A DNA stretch of 64,000 nucleotides, from assembly GCA_024343425.1 (NCBI GenBank), contig BRLC01000001.1, positions 25,773-89,772 on the forward strand, written 5' to 3'. The stretch comes from Rhizobiaceae bacterium MnEN-MB40S (GTDB lineage Bacteria > Pseudomonadota > Alphaproteobacteria > Rhizobiales > Rhizobiaceae). This document shows, piece by piece, positions 39,474 through 48,209 of this stretch. Positions within the stretch are counted from its first letter, which is position 1. The number at the start of each line of letters is the position of its first letter. The position numbers were made by a program, and so were the translations under genes. The notes under the pieces are model-generated. The model was not told where the DNA came from and searched no databases. It worked only from the letters and a program-made list of their open reading frames with translations.

Positions 39474-40883
39474 ATGGTACTGGCGGATGCGGGCGCCGGC
39501 TTGCGTAACGAAACGGGCATTGCAGCGGTTCTCGGAATACTCAAGCAGCGCTTCGGCGAAAGCTTTCAGACGGGCGAAGCCTTTCGCGCCCAGCACACCC
39601 ACACCACCACCTATATTCCGGGCCAGTTGCCGGACGGCGTCGCCTTTCCCGAAACCGCCGGCGAAATTTCGGAGATCGTGCGCATTTGCGCCGAATATCG
39701 CGTGCCGATCATACCGTTCGGAGCCGGCACCTCGCTCGAAGGCCATCTCAACGCGCCGAATGGCGGGATCAGCGTCGACACGTCTCGCATGAACCGGATT
39801 CTGAAGGTCAATCCGGAGGATCTGGACTGTGTCGTCGAGCCCGGGGTGACCCGTGAGGAGCTCAACACCTATCTGCGCGACACCGGCCTGTTCTTTCCGA
39901 TCGATCCGGGCGCAAACGCCTCGATCGGCGGAATGGCCTCGACGCGCGCGTCAGGCACAAATGCGGTGCGTTACGGGACAATGCGCGAAAACGTCCTGGC
40001 TCTGACCGTGGTGACCGCCGACGGCAAGGAGATCCACACGGGAACGCGCGCCCGCAAGTCGTCCGCCGGCTACGACCTGACGCGGCTCTTTGTCGGATCG
40101 GAAGGCACGCTCGGGATCATCACGTCCATTGCGCTCCGGCTCTACGGCATCCCGCAGAAGATCACCGCCGGCGTCTGTCCGTTCCCGTCGATCGACAATG
40201 CGGTGAACGCCGTCATCATGACCATTCAGATGGGCCTGCCGGTGGCTCGTATCGAATTGCTGGATACGGCGATGGTGAGGGGCGTGAACGCCTATGGGGG
40301 GCTCGACTATCCGGAAATGCCGCTGCTCTTTCTCGAGTTTCACGGAACGGACGCCTTCGCCGAGGAGCAGGCCATGACGTTTGGCGAGATCGCTGCGGAA
40401 TTCGACGCCGGCGAGTTTCTCTGGGCAAGCGAGCTGGAAGAACGCAATCGCCTGTGGAAGGCGCGGCACAACGCCTATTTCGCCGGCATGGCCATGCGTC
40501 CGGGCTGCACCAACATCACGACCGATGTCTGCGTGCCGATTTCCCGCCTGACCGAGTGCATCCATGAAACGCACCGCGACATCGAGGAGTCGGGGCTGCT
40601 TGCGCCGATCGCCGGTCATGTCGGAGATGGCAATTTCCACGTCATGGTGATGATCGATCCCAACGATCACGAAGAAGTCAGACAGGGAGAGGCCTTCGTC
40701 GCGCGGCTGAACGAGCGGGCGCTGTCGATGGAAGGAACGTGTACGGGCGAACATGGCGTAGGGCAGGGCAAGCAGACTGCGCTGCGCACCGAAGCCGGAG
40801 AGAGCCTGGACGTCATGCGCGCCATCAAGCAGGTGCTTGATCCGGACAATATCATGAATCCTGGCAAGATATTCTCTATCTAA
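39474..40883 (+). CDS. FAD-linked oxidase, GlcD / D-lactate dehydrogenase type
   Basis: This 469-residue flavoprotein oxidises D-2-hydroxy acids such as D-lactate or glycolate. The FAD-binding PCMH domain shows VPIIPFGAGTSLEGH and a GANASIGGMASTRASGTNAVRYG stretch. The C-terminal cap domain ends with the metal and substrate signature HVGDGNFHVMV and CTGEHGVGQGK. GGGAGGTACAGG precedes the ATG. Because glcE and glcF do not follow, a single-subunit D-lactate dehydrogenase (LDHD type) is more likely than glycolate oxidase GlcD. Confidence 0.88.
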   Translation: MVLADAGAGLRNETGIAAVLGILKQRFGESFQTGEAFRAQHTHTTTYIPGQLPDGVAFPETAGEISEIVRICAEYRVPIIPFGAGTSLEGHLNAPNGGISVDTSRMNRILKVNPEDLDCVVEPGVTREELNTYLRDTGLFFPIDPGANASIGGMASTRASGTNAVRYGTMRENVLALTVVTADGKEIHTGTRARKSSAGYDLTRLFVGSEGTLGIITSIALRLYGIPQKITAGVCPFPSIDNAVNAVIMTIQMGLPVARIELLDTAMVRGVNAYGGLDYPEMPLLFLEFHGTDAFAEEQAMTFGEIAAEFDAGEFLWASELEERNRLWKARHNAYFAGMAMRPGCTNITTDVCVPISRLTECIHETHRDIEESGLLAPIAGHVGDGNFHVMVMIDPNDHEEVRQGEAFVARLNERALSMEGTCTGEHGVGQGKQTALRTEAGESLDVMRAIKQVLDPDNIMNPGKIFSI

Positions 40884-41047
40884 GCTGGAATGGCGCAAGG
40901 CGACCGACCGCCTGCGCCGCCCCGTCGCCCTGGAAACAGGCCGGCCCGGAACGATTTGTCATTTAACTCGCGGTCGAAAGCGCTATGATCGGCGGCGAGT
41001 GTCAATCGCGCCGCGGCGTCTGCGCCGCTGCAAATTAGGAGCCCATC

Positions 41048-44000
41048 CTGGTTCGTCTGTTCGTCATTTTTGGAGGTCTGCTCGTTCTGGCGCTGTTTGC
41101 CGCGCTGATCGGACCCTATTTCATCGACTGGAGCAGCTACCGGCAGGACTTCGAGCGCGAGGCCGGGCGCATTCTCGGCCAGAAGGTGCAGGTGCGCGGC
41201 GGCGCGGAAGCCCGGCTTCTGCCCTTTCCCTCCGTGACGTTCGGCGATGTGGCCGTCGGCGAAGCCGGCGACGGCGAGCCGATGATGACGATCGACCGTT
41301 TCGCGATGGATGTAGAGCTCGCGCCCTTCCTCAGCGGCGAGATCCGCATCTTCGACATGCGCATCGAAGGTCCGAAGGCTTTCGTGCGACTCTCCGAAGA
41401 CGGCGAACTCGACTGGGCGCTCAGGAGCGAGAGATCCTTTTCCGGTCAGCCGGTCATCCTGGAAAACATCACCGTGACGGGCGGCGACGTCACCATCATC
41501 GACGATCAGAACGGCCGCCGTCATACGGCCGAGGATCTTGACCTGCGGATGTCGGCGAAGTCCATCGAGGGGCCGTGGCAGATCGACGGCGCCGGCCGTT
41601 TCGACGGCTACGCAAGCGCCTTTTCCCTGTCGACCGGCGCGCCGCTTGAGACAGGCGGCGTCCGGTTGCGGGCCGGCGTTTATCCGGATGCGCTGCCGGT
41701 TGCGATACAGCTTGAGGGCGATGCGCGGATCGAGGACCTGAAGCCCCGCTACAGCGGCAATTTCACCGCCGACGTCACGGCGCGGTCGCCCGACGATAAC
41801 GCGGACGACAACGGGAGAAGGAACGACCGTCCGGCGCAAACCCGCGTGACAGGCAAGTTCGAACTGGACAACGAGCGGCTTCGCCTGCCCGAATACCGGC
41901 TGCAGACCGGGCCGAAGGACAACCCCTATATCATCACCGGCGAAGCGACTTTCGACACCGGTCCCGATCCGGAATTCCTGCTGATCGCCGAAGGTCAGCA
42001 GTTCAATCTGGACCGGATCGACGCCGAAGACGCCAGTCTGGCGGATTTCGCCGGGTCCCGCCCGTTCCGGGAAAGGCTCGCCGACTTTCACAAGTTCGTC
42101 TCGCTCGCGCCTGTGCCGCAAATGCCGGGCAAGGTGTCCGTCGCGCTGCCTGCGATTGTTGCGGGCGACACGACCTTTCGCGACATTTCGCTTGAGGCGG
42201 TCCCGGAGAACGGCGCCTGGAAGCTCGAAAAGCTGGAAGCCAAGCTCCCGGGACGCACGACCTTTCTGGCCAATGGTCGGCTTGGCGTGGACGCCGATTA
42301 TGGTTTCAGCGGTGAAATCATCGTCGCTTCGCTCCAGCCTTCGGGCTTCGCGTCATGGCTGAGCGATTCGGTCGATCCGAGCATTCGCCGCTTGGACAGG
42401 GCGGGTCTGTCGGCCTCGGTCGAGTTGTCGCCGCAACTGCAACGAATGGAAAATCTCGAGATCGCCGTCGGTTCGGCGACTCTCAAGGGGCGGCTCGAGC
42501 GGATCGTGCCGAGGCAGGGACGACCGTCGCTGTCGCTGGTGCTCGAAGGTGAAACCGTCGACGCGGACGCCTTGCGAGCTTTCTCCGCCCTTGTCGCCGG
42601 TGACCAGGAGGCAAACAGGCTTTCCGGCCACGACATTGGCGTGCGGATGAGCGCAGACAGCCTGCAATTGGCCGGTCTCGACGCAAACGATCTCGACATT
42701 GCGGTGCGCCTGAAAAGCGGAACGCTCGATATCGATCGGCTGACGGTCAACGATCTCGCCGGCGTTTCGGTGACGATGGTCGGCCGGCTGGACAATGCGT
42801 TCACCGCTCCCGCCGGCGATCTGGACATCACGCTGACGGCGGAGCAGTTGGGCGACGTCGCAAAGGCGCTCGGGGATCTTGGAATGATCCACCCGGCGAC
42901 CGATCATCTGCGGCGCAACGCCGATCTTTTCGACAATACGACGGTCAACGCCAGGGCGCGTTTCCTGACGCCGCAGGGCGGCGCGACGCAGCTTATCGCG
43001 CGTGCTTCGGGCAACACCGGCGGCAGCCAGTTCAACGCGGTCTTCGAAAAGAAGAACATCCACGCGCCGATGAGCCAGAATGACATGTCGGCGAAGATCG
43101 ACGTCAACAATTACTCCTCGCGCACAATGCTTCGTCAGTTTGGCGTCGATCTGCTGGACGCCGGCTCCGACAGCGCGGCGAGCGCCTCGCTGCAGATGAG
43201 CGACAACGCCGACGCGAACGCCAATTTCACGCTCGGCTATCTGTCCGGCGGCCTTCAGTTCAACGCACGGGGGCAGGCCTGGGGCGACGAGGAAGACCGG
43301 CTGCTTGGAGACTTCCAGTTCGACATGACGTCGAGCGACCTGTCGCCCTATCTGCTGGCGGCAGGATTCTCTTTCGGCGGGCCGCAGGTGGTCCTGCCGA
43401 CGAAACTCAGCGCGCGCGTCAAGGCGGACGCCGAGACGCTGTCGCTTCAGTCCATGGAAGGCGCGGTTGAAAATATCAGGTTCTCCGGAAATCTCACCAT
43501 GCCGCGCGACGAGGCCGAGGTTGCGCTTTCCGGCGATCTCGCCCTTTCGGAACTTGACCTCGGGTGGCTTGCAGAAACGGTTCTGGGCGAGGGGGCTGTC
43601 TCCTTCTACGATGGAACCTGGAGCAACGCCGGGTTTGCTCCATCGTCGTTTGGCGAAACGCGTTTCGATATCGACGTGACGGCGCAAAGCGCGCTCTTGC
43701 CGGCTTCGGAGGCCATTCGGGATTTCAGGGGCAAGCTGGTTCTCGAAGACGGTGAACTGCAATTGCGCGACCTTGCAGCGCGCTGGCTCGACGGCGATCT
43801 CGGCGGAAGCATCTCGCTTTCCAACCGCGGCGGAACCGGGATCGTTTCTGGCCGGTTCGAACTTGGCGACGCGCAATTGGCGCCTCTGTTCTGGGACTAT
43901 CGCGGCCAGCCCGTCGCCAGCGGCGATCTGGACCTGTCGCTGACGCTGGAGGGATCGGGCAAGAGCATGCAGGGCCTCGTCACCTCCTTGACCGGAACCG

Positions 44001-44839
44001 GAATTGCGACGGCGCGCGATCTGGAAATTCGCGGGATCGGAAGCGATGCGCTCGGCCGGCTGCTCGACGCCGCCGACAGGGAAGGCTTCGAAACGGAGGC
44101 GGACAATGTCGCGGACGTCGCAGGCCGGATCATACGCAATGGCGGGCTTTACAGCGCCCAGGTCTCGGCGCCCTTTACCATGGCGGCGGGCGTCATCCGG
44201 GTTTCGAACATGCGGTTTGAGGACACGGGCGTCACCGTGACGGGCGATGCGCGGATCGATTTGCCGCAAGACGACATGGAGTCGGAGTTCCGTGTCGAGT
44301 ACGATCCCGGTCTCGAAGCCCTGACGGGCGCCGTGCCCGCCGTGACGCTGGAATTTTCCGGCCCAATCGGCGCGCCTTCGGTGCAGGTCAACGCCGCCGA
44401 ACTGACCAATTACCTGTCGTTGCGGGCTTTCGAGCGAGAGAGGCGGCGCGTGGAACTGCTGCAGGCGGTGGTCCTGGAAAAACAGCGCATGCGCCGCGAG
44501 GTCATGTTGTCTCGCGACTATCCGCAACAGCGGATCCGCATCCGGCGTCTCGAACTGCAGCAGCAGGAAGAGCAAAGGAAGGTCGAGGAGGAACGGCAGC
44601 GGCAGGAAGAAGAGCGCCTGAAGCAGGAGGAAGAACTGCTTCGGGAAACCCGCGCTCAGGAACGCGCAGCCGTGCGGGTTGAACAAGACGCGCAGCCGGT
44701 GCGGGAGACCGCGCCGTCCAATGTGCCGACGCCAAGGCCCGCGCCCGACACTGCGCCTGCGAATGGCGGCGACGGCGTGCCGCTCGTCTTCGACGATCTC
44801 TACAGGAAGCTGGAAGAGGCGGTGTTTCCGAACAACTGA
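41048..44839 (+). CDS. AsmA family protein
   Basis: This 1263-residue envelope protein is thought, like other AsmA/TamB-type proteins, to bridge the periplasm and help lipid movement to the outer membrane. The N-terminus has one membrane segment (FGGLLVLALFAALIGPYFIDW), then the AsmA opening RILGQKVQVRGGAEARLLPFP. The middle is a long run of beta-rich repeats, and residues about 1140-1220 form a Glu/Gln/Arg-rich coiled coil. The first ATG codons in frame lie too late and would delete the membrane anchor. The family start coincides with CTG at 41048, seven bases after TAGGAG; ATC at 41045 is the only alternative. Confidence 0.85.
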   Translation: MVRLFVIFGGLLVLALFAALIGPYFIDWSSYRQDFEREAGRILGQKVQVRGGAEARLLPFPSVTFGDVAVGEAGDGEPMMTIDRFAMDVELAPFLSGEIRIFDMRIEGPKAFVRLSEDGELDWALRSERSFSGQPVILENITVTGGDVTIIDDQNGRRHTAEDLDLRMSAKSIEGPWQIDGAGRFDGYASAFSLSTGAPLETGGVRLRAGVYPDALPVAIQLEGDARIEDLKPRYSGNFTADVTARSPDDNADDNGRRNDRPAQTRVTGKFELDNERLRLPEYRLQTGPKDNPYIITGEATFDTGPDPEFLLIAEGQQFNLDRIDAEDASLADFAGSRPFRERLADFHKFVSLAPVPQMPGKVSVALPAIVAGDTTFRDISLEAVPENGAWKLEKLEAKLPGRTTFLANGRLGVDADYGFSGEIIVASLQPSGFASWLSDSVDPSIRRLDRAGLSASVELSPQLQRMENLEIAVGSATLKGRLERIVPRQGRPSLSLVLEGETVDADALRAFSALVAGDQEANRLSGHDIGVRMSADSLQLAGLDANDLDIAVRLKSGTLDIDRLTVNDLAGVSVTMVGRLDNAFTAPAGDLDITLTAEQLGDVAKALGDLGMIHPATDHLRRNADLFDNTTVNARARFLTPQGGATQLIARASGNTGGSQFNAVFEKKNIHAPMSQNDMSAKIDVNNYSSRTMLRQFGVDLLDAGSDSAASASLQMSDNADANANFTLGYLSGGLQFNARGQAWGDEEDRLLGDFQFDMTSSDLSPYLLAAGFSFGGPQVVLPTKLSARVKADAETLSLQSMEGAVENIRFSGNLTMPRDEAEVALSGDLALSELDLGWLAETVLGEGAVSFYDGTWSNAGFAPSSFGETRFDIDVTAQSALLPASEAIRDFRGKLVLEDGELQLRDLAARWLDGDLGGSISLSNRGGTGIVSGRFELGDAQLAPLFWDYRGQPVASGDLDLSLTLEGSGKSMQGLVTSLTGTGIATARDLEIRGIGSDALGRLLDAADREGFETEADNVADVAGRIIRNGGLYSAQVSAPFTMAAGVIRVSNMRFEDTGVTVTGDARIDLPQDDMESEFRVEYDPGLEALTGAVPAVTLEFSGPIGAPSVQVNAAELTNYLSLRAFERERRRVELLQAVVLEKQRMRREVMLSRDYPQQRIRIRRLELQQQEEQRKVEEERQRQEEERLKQEEELLRETRAQERAAVRVEQDAQPVRETAPSNVPTPRPAPDTAPANGGDGVPLVFDDLYRKLEEAVFPNN

Positions 44840-44851
44840 CCGGTCAGCCTG

Positions 44852-45064
44852 TCAGTCGTCCTTGCGAAACCACTCCAGAACATGGATCCGGGCCGCCGAC
44901 GACAGATTGTCTTCCACGTCGCGCTGTTCGTCGATTTCCGTAACCAGCGCCGCCATCGCCATGCGCCGCTCCGCCGCGATATGCTGAAGCGCGTTCCAGA
45001 ACTGATCTTCAAGCGACAGGCTTGTTCGATGTCCGCGAATGGTGATGGAGCGCTTGCGGATCAA
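44852..45064 (-). CDS. Ribbon-helix-helix domain protein
   Basis: This 70-residue protein has a MetJ/Arc-type fold of the RHH_4 kind: the strand RSITIRGHRTSLSLE is followed by helices FWNALQHIAAERRMAMAALVTEIDE and a C-terminal LSSAARIHVLEWFRK. Such proteins bind DNA as dimers, but no target is known. It is the last gene of the run sspB-DUF4169-RHH on this strand and overlaps DUF4169 by 4 bp; the group recurs in rhizobia. Confidence 0.85.
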   Translation of the reverse strand: MIRKRSITIRGHRTSLSLEDQFWNALQHIAAERRMAMAALVTEIDEQRDVEDNLSSAARIHVLEWFRKDD

Positions 45065-45258
45065 TCACTGTCTCGCGGCGATTTTTCGAGCCGTTTCTGC
45101 TCGTGGTCGCGGAGCGATTTCAGGTTTTCGGCGCGGGTCGTGGTTTTTTCCGCCCTGGTTCGCCCGAAGGCGATGCGATTGGCTTCGGCCTGACGGTCCT
45201 TCTCGTCGCGCGCCTTGCGTTTCCTTGCCTGACGCAGATTGACGACGTTCGAGGTCAT
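45061..45258 (-). CDS. DUF4169 small basic protein
   Basis: This is a 65-residue highly charged protein: NVVNLRQARKRKARDEKDRQA at the start, then ANRIAFGRTRAEKTTTRAEN. The 'NLRQARK...R..KE..A..NR..FGRTKAEK' pattern is DUF4169. It is predicted to be mostly helical. Function unknown. It lies 4 bp downstream of sspB and overlaps the RHH gene by 4 bp, so all three are probably translated together. Confidence 0.85.
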   Translation of the reverse strand: MTSNVVNLRQARKRKARDEKDRQAEANRIAFGRTRAEKTTTRAENLKSLRDHEQKRLEKSPRDSD

Positions 45259-45262
45259 GGCC

Positions 45263-45859
45263 CTAGTTCTTCTTGCGGAAGGCGTCCAGCGACACGACGT
45301 CCGCGCCGGCCTTCTCGCTCTCGTCTTCCGTCAGTTCCTCATAGGCGTCTGCGGCTTCGGCATCCGCGTCGTCGGGAACCTCGGCGCCTTCTTCGTCGGA
45401 ATTGACCGGATCACGCGAGAATTCGGAGTGCTCCGGCGATACGAGTCCAACGGCGGGGCTGTCTTCGTTGTCGGCGATCATGGTGTCGAATTCGAGTTCG
45501 AAATTGACGGAGGGGTCGTAGAACCCCCGGACAGCTGCAAACGGGATGTGCAGTTTTTCGGGCTTGTCGGAAAAGGACAGGCCGATCTCGAAATAGCTTT
45601 CCGTGACCTTCAGGTCCCAGAACTGGTGCTGGATGACGATGGTCATCTGCTCGGCGTATTTTTCGCGCAGATGACTGGAGATGCGCACGCCGGGCGCATG
45701 CGTCATGAATGTGATGAAGAAATGGTGCTCGCCAGGCAGGGCGCCGGTGGAGGCGACTTCAGACAGCACCTTGCGAATGACGCTTCTGAGCGCGTCCTGG
45801 GCGAGAATGTCATATCTGATGTGGTCTTGCACTGCCGGACTCCGCCTCGATTCACTCAT
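45263..45859 (-). CDS. sspB: SspB family ClpXP adaptor (alphaproteobacterial type)
   Basis: SspB delivers ssrA-tagged proteins to the ClpXP protease. This 198-residue form opens with DHIRYDILAQDALRSVIRKVLSEV and continues with HHFFITFMTHAPGVRIS, EKYAEQMTIVIQHQFWDLKV and IPFAAVRGFYDPSVNFELEF, the alphaproteobacterial SspB core. An acidic linker (about 120-180) leads to a short C-terminal ClpX-binding peptide (VVSLDAFRKK). I prefer the ATG at 45859, which has AAGG upstream; an ATG at 45916 adds 19 poorly conserved residues. The gene for its substrate tag, ssrA, lies 1.8 kb away. Confidence 0.9.
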   Translation of the reverse strand: MSESRRSPAVQDHIRYDILAQDALRSVIRKVLSEVASTGALPGEHHFFITFMTHAPGVRISSHLREKYAEQMTIVIQHQFWDLKVTESYFEIGLSFSDKPEKLHIPFAAVRGFYDPSVNFELEFDTMIADNEDSPAVGLVSPEHSEFSRDPVNSDEEGAEVPDDADAEAADAYEELTEDESEKAGADVVSLDAFRKKN

Positions 45860-46042
45860 TGCCTTGGTACAGGTGTTCCGGTTTTCGGGCAACAATGTGT
45901 TCGGGTTATCATTCATATTTTACTAAGGACAGGGGCGAAATCAAAGAGAAGGATTCCGAACCTGTGGAACGGAAGTCCCGGCGGCGCCTGCAAGCCGGGC
46001 TCGATCGGGTTTTGTGCAAGTGCGTCGGTTAGGCCAGCGCCC

Positions 46043-46096
46043 CGAATCTGAAGTTCGTTACATCCTGCAGCACGCTTCATTCGAACTTCAGATTCG
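46043..46096. repeat. Perfect 15-bp inverted repeat between sspB and the AGCS gene
   Basis: CGAATCTGAAGTTCG at 46043-46057 is repeated in inverted orientation at 46082-46096, with 24 bp between the arms. It lies in the 348-bp divergent gap between sspB (start 45859) and the symporter (start 46208), which otherwise holds no gene. No T-run follows on either side, so an operator or RNA stem-loop is more likely than a terminator. Confidence 0.7.
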
Positions 46097-46207
46097 ATAA
46101 GCGCACTAGCAAGACAACGATTCTGGTGCGATTACTCCGGGCGTGTTTAATATGTAAATTATGTGACTGCGTGTTCAGATTGCCTTTACGCGAAAAGGAG
46201 ATTCAGC

Positions 46208-47644
46208 ATGGCGTTTCTTGAGGACTTCTTTGGCGTTATCGGCGATCTGACCTGGGGATGGTCGCTGCAACCGCTTCTCGTTGTCCTCGGCATATTCATC
46301 ACGGTGCTGACCGGTTTCGTTCAGTTCCGCTTCTTCAAACGCATGTTTCGCAGTCTGACCGGCGCCGACCAGACGGACGATCCAAACGCGATTTCGGGGC
46401 GTCAGGCGCTCTTGTTGTCGATCGGCGGACGGGTCGGCGGCGGTAATGTCGCCGGTGTGGCCGTCGCCATAACACTTGGCGGGCCGGGCGCGGTCTTCTG
46501 GATGTGGGCTATCGCCGTAGTCGGCATGGCGACGAGCCTTGTCGAGTGCTCGCTCGCCCAGCTCTACAAACGGCGGGAACCCGATGGAATGTTTCGCGGC
46601 GGCCCGGCGCGCTCTATTATACACGGGCTGGGCCATGAATATCGCTGGCTGGCGATACTCTACGCCATCTGCCTTATCGCCGCCTTCGGGCTCGGGTTCA
46701 ACGCCTTCCAGGGCAATACCGTCGCCGGCGCCGCACAAAACAGCCTGGGGGTTCCCCGCATCGGAACGGGCGCCGTTCTGGCTGTTATCGCAGGCTTCAT
46801 CATATATGGCGGGATCCACAGGGTCGCCAAGGCAATGGACATTGTCGTGCCGGTGATGGCGAGCGCCTATCTCGGGACCGCGTTTTTCATCATCCTTGTG
46901 AACATCACTTCGGTGCCGGGCGTCCTATGGGAAATCGTGTCGAACGCCATCGGTCTCAAGGAGGCGGTCACGGGCGGAGTCGGCGCCGCCATCGCCCAGG
47001 GAATTCGCCGCGGGCTCTTCTCCAGTGAGGCAGGCCTGGGCTCGGTGCCGAACGTGGCGGCGACCGCAGACGTGCGTCACCCGATAGCGCAGGGAATTAC
47101 CCAATCCATGTCGGTCTTTATCGACACGATGGTGGTTTGCACCTCCACCGCTCTGATTATCCTGCTGGGAGACGTGTATCAGCCTGGCGCGGAGGGAGTG
47201 GACGGAGTTGTCCTGACCCAGCAAACCCTCGTCGCGCATCTCGGCGACTGGGCGGAATACTTCCTGACCTTCATTCTCCTGCTCTTCGCATTCTCTTCGA
47301 TCATCTACAATTACTATCTCGGAGAAAACGCGCTGACGGTGATGACTGAAAACCCGTTGGCTGTGAATGGTCTGCGGGCGATCGTGATCGCCATCATTTT
47401 CGTCGGCGCCGCCGCGCCGGCCGCGACATCCGTGTTCTTCTTCTCGGATCCGATGATGGGCATCCTGGCGATCGTAAACCTCGTCGCCATGATGATGTTG
47501 ATGCCAATCTGTTTGCGGATGCTCAGGGATTACAGGAAGCAGCTGGCGTCGGGCCTCGACCGGCCTGTCTTTGATCCGGACGACTACACCGATCTCGACA
47601 TCGATCGCACAGCCTGGAAACCAATCGCCCAAACGTCAAAGTGA
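46208..47644 (+). CDS. Sodium:alanine (AGCS family) symporter
   Basis: This 478-residue inner-membrane symporter imports alanine or glycine with Na+. Signature segments are GGRVGGGNVAGVAVAITLGGPGAVFWMW in the N-terminal half, and GIRRGLFSSEAGLGSVPNVAATADV, the AGCS family signature containing the SSEAG substrate loop. About ten hydrophobic segments are visible. The ATG at 46208 follows AAAAGGAG; an upstream extension to 46163 is unlikely. It ends before a hairpin and the convergent tmRNA gene. Confidence 0.92.
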   Translation: MAFLEDFFGVIGDLTWGWSLQPLLVVLGIFITVLTGFVQFRFFKRMFRSLTGADQTDDPNAISGRQALLLSIGGRVGGGNVAGVAVAITLGGPGAVFWMWAIAVVGMATSLVECSLAQLYKRREPDGMFRGGPARSIIHGLGHEYRWLAILYAICLIAAFGLGFNAFQGNTVAGAAQNSLGVPRIGTGAVLAVIAGFIIYGGIHRVAKAMDIVVPVMASAYLGTAFFIILVNITSVPGVLWEIVSNAIGLKEAVTGGVGAAIAQGIRRGLFSSEAGLGSVPNVAATADVRHPIAQGITQSMSVFIDTMVVCTSTALIILLGDVYQPGAEGVDGVVLTQQTLVAHLGDWAEYFLTFILLLFAFSSIIYNYYLGENALTVMTENPLAVNGLRAIVIAIIFVGAAAPAATSVFFFSDPMMGILAIVNLVAMMMLMPICLRMLRDYRKQLASGLDRPVFDPDDYTDLDIDRTAWKPIAQTSK

Positions 47645-47658
47645 TCCGGCGGGAGGGG

Positions 47659-47678
47659 GACGCCCGGTTTGGCGTTTT
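47659..47678 (+). terminator. Hairpin terminator after the AGCS symporter gene
   Basis: ACGCC (47660-47664) pairs with GGCGT (47671-47675), with the T-run TTTT at 47675-47678. The stem is short (5 bp plus a G-T pair) but well placed 15 bp after the stop. It lies just before the 3' end of the convergent tmRNA gene. Confidence 0.5.
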
Positions 47679-47693
47679 CCTAAGGGAATTAAG

Positions 47694-48011
47694 TGGAGGC
47701 TTCTGTTGCCAGGTGCCTCCGAACCCCGCCTGACGGTGCGAACCGTCAGGAGTTTATTCGAAGCTGTCGCACCGCATTAAGCGGCGAGACGTGCTTCCGC
47801 ATAGTTGTCGTTTGCAACTATTGTAACGGCCCGATAACGGCGGAACCATGCCGAGCAAAAAGTTGATCTTTACGCCCTCGTCGATCCTGTGTCGCCCCCA
47901 GCATCACAGGTCGTCAAGCGCGGCCTGTCATGGTGGAGGCGCCGGGTACTGCCCCCGGGTCCGATGGGTTTATTGCATCTCCCGTTTATCGCCATAGCTG
48001 TCGAAACAGCA
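47694..48011 (-). ncRNA. ssrA: Circularly permuted two-piece tmRNA
   Basis: Reading the reverse strand, the acceptor piece comes first and ends at 47931 with CGCCTCCACCA. Its T-stem is CCGGG/CCCGG around loop GGCAGTA. A short spacer (about 47900-47930) is expected to be cut out. The coding piece then begins near 47899 with GGGGGCGACACAGGATCGACG. The two ends form a 7-bp acceptor stem, with G3-U70 as needed for alanyl-tRNA synthetase. The tag frame runs from GCA at 47815 to TAA at 47777 and encodes ANDNYAEARLAA. Stems CCTGACGGT/ACCGTCAGG and GGAGGC/GCCTCC close the 3' part. Outer ends are approximate. tmRNA frees stalled ribosomes; SspB (45263-45859) helps degrade the tagged products. Confidence 0.93.
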
Positions 48012-48017
48012 CTCCTG

Positions 48018-48023
48018 ATATAG
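48018..48023 (-). promoter_or_regulatory. Candidate -10 box of ssrA
   Basis: CTATAT on the reverse strand lies about 7 bp before the expected 5' end of the tmRNA precursor. A matching -35 box is not convincing (a TTTCAA-like stretch lies 15 bp upstream), so the call rests mostly on position. Confidence 0.35.
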
Positions 48024-48209
48024 GGCCGCGGCGGCTGTTTGAAAAGGGGGGGTGATCCAGCGCGATAATCCGCCGAATGACAGGTAAGCTCTGCAAAAGT
48101 GGATGATATCGGTTTGCTTGACGACCTGTGGACCAACCGGCTTTGACCGCTCGCCGCAGCCGCTTCATCAAGATATCATGGGCCGCAACGAATCGCGCCA
48201 GGCAACACG

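Noticed and set aside
42353..44686. Long open frame (777 codons) opposite the AsmA gene
   Set aside because: Its composition is typical of an antisense shadow of a GC-rich gene, with no motif or signal.
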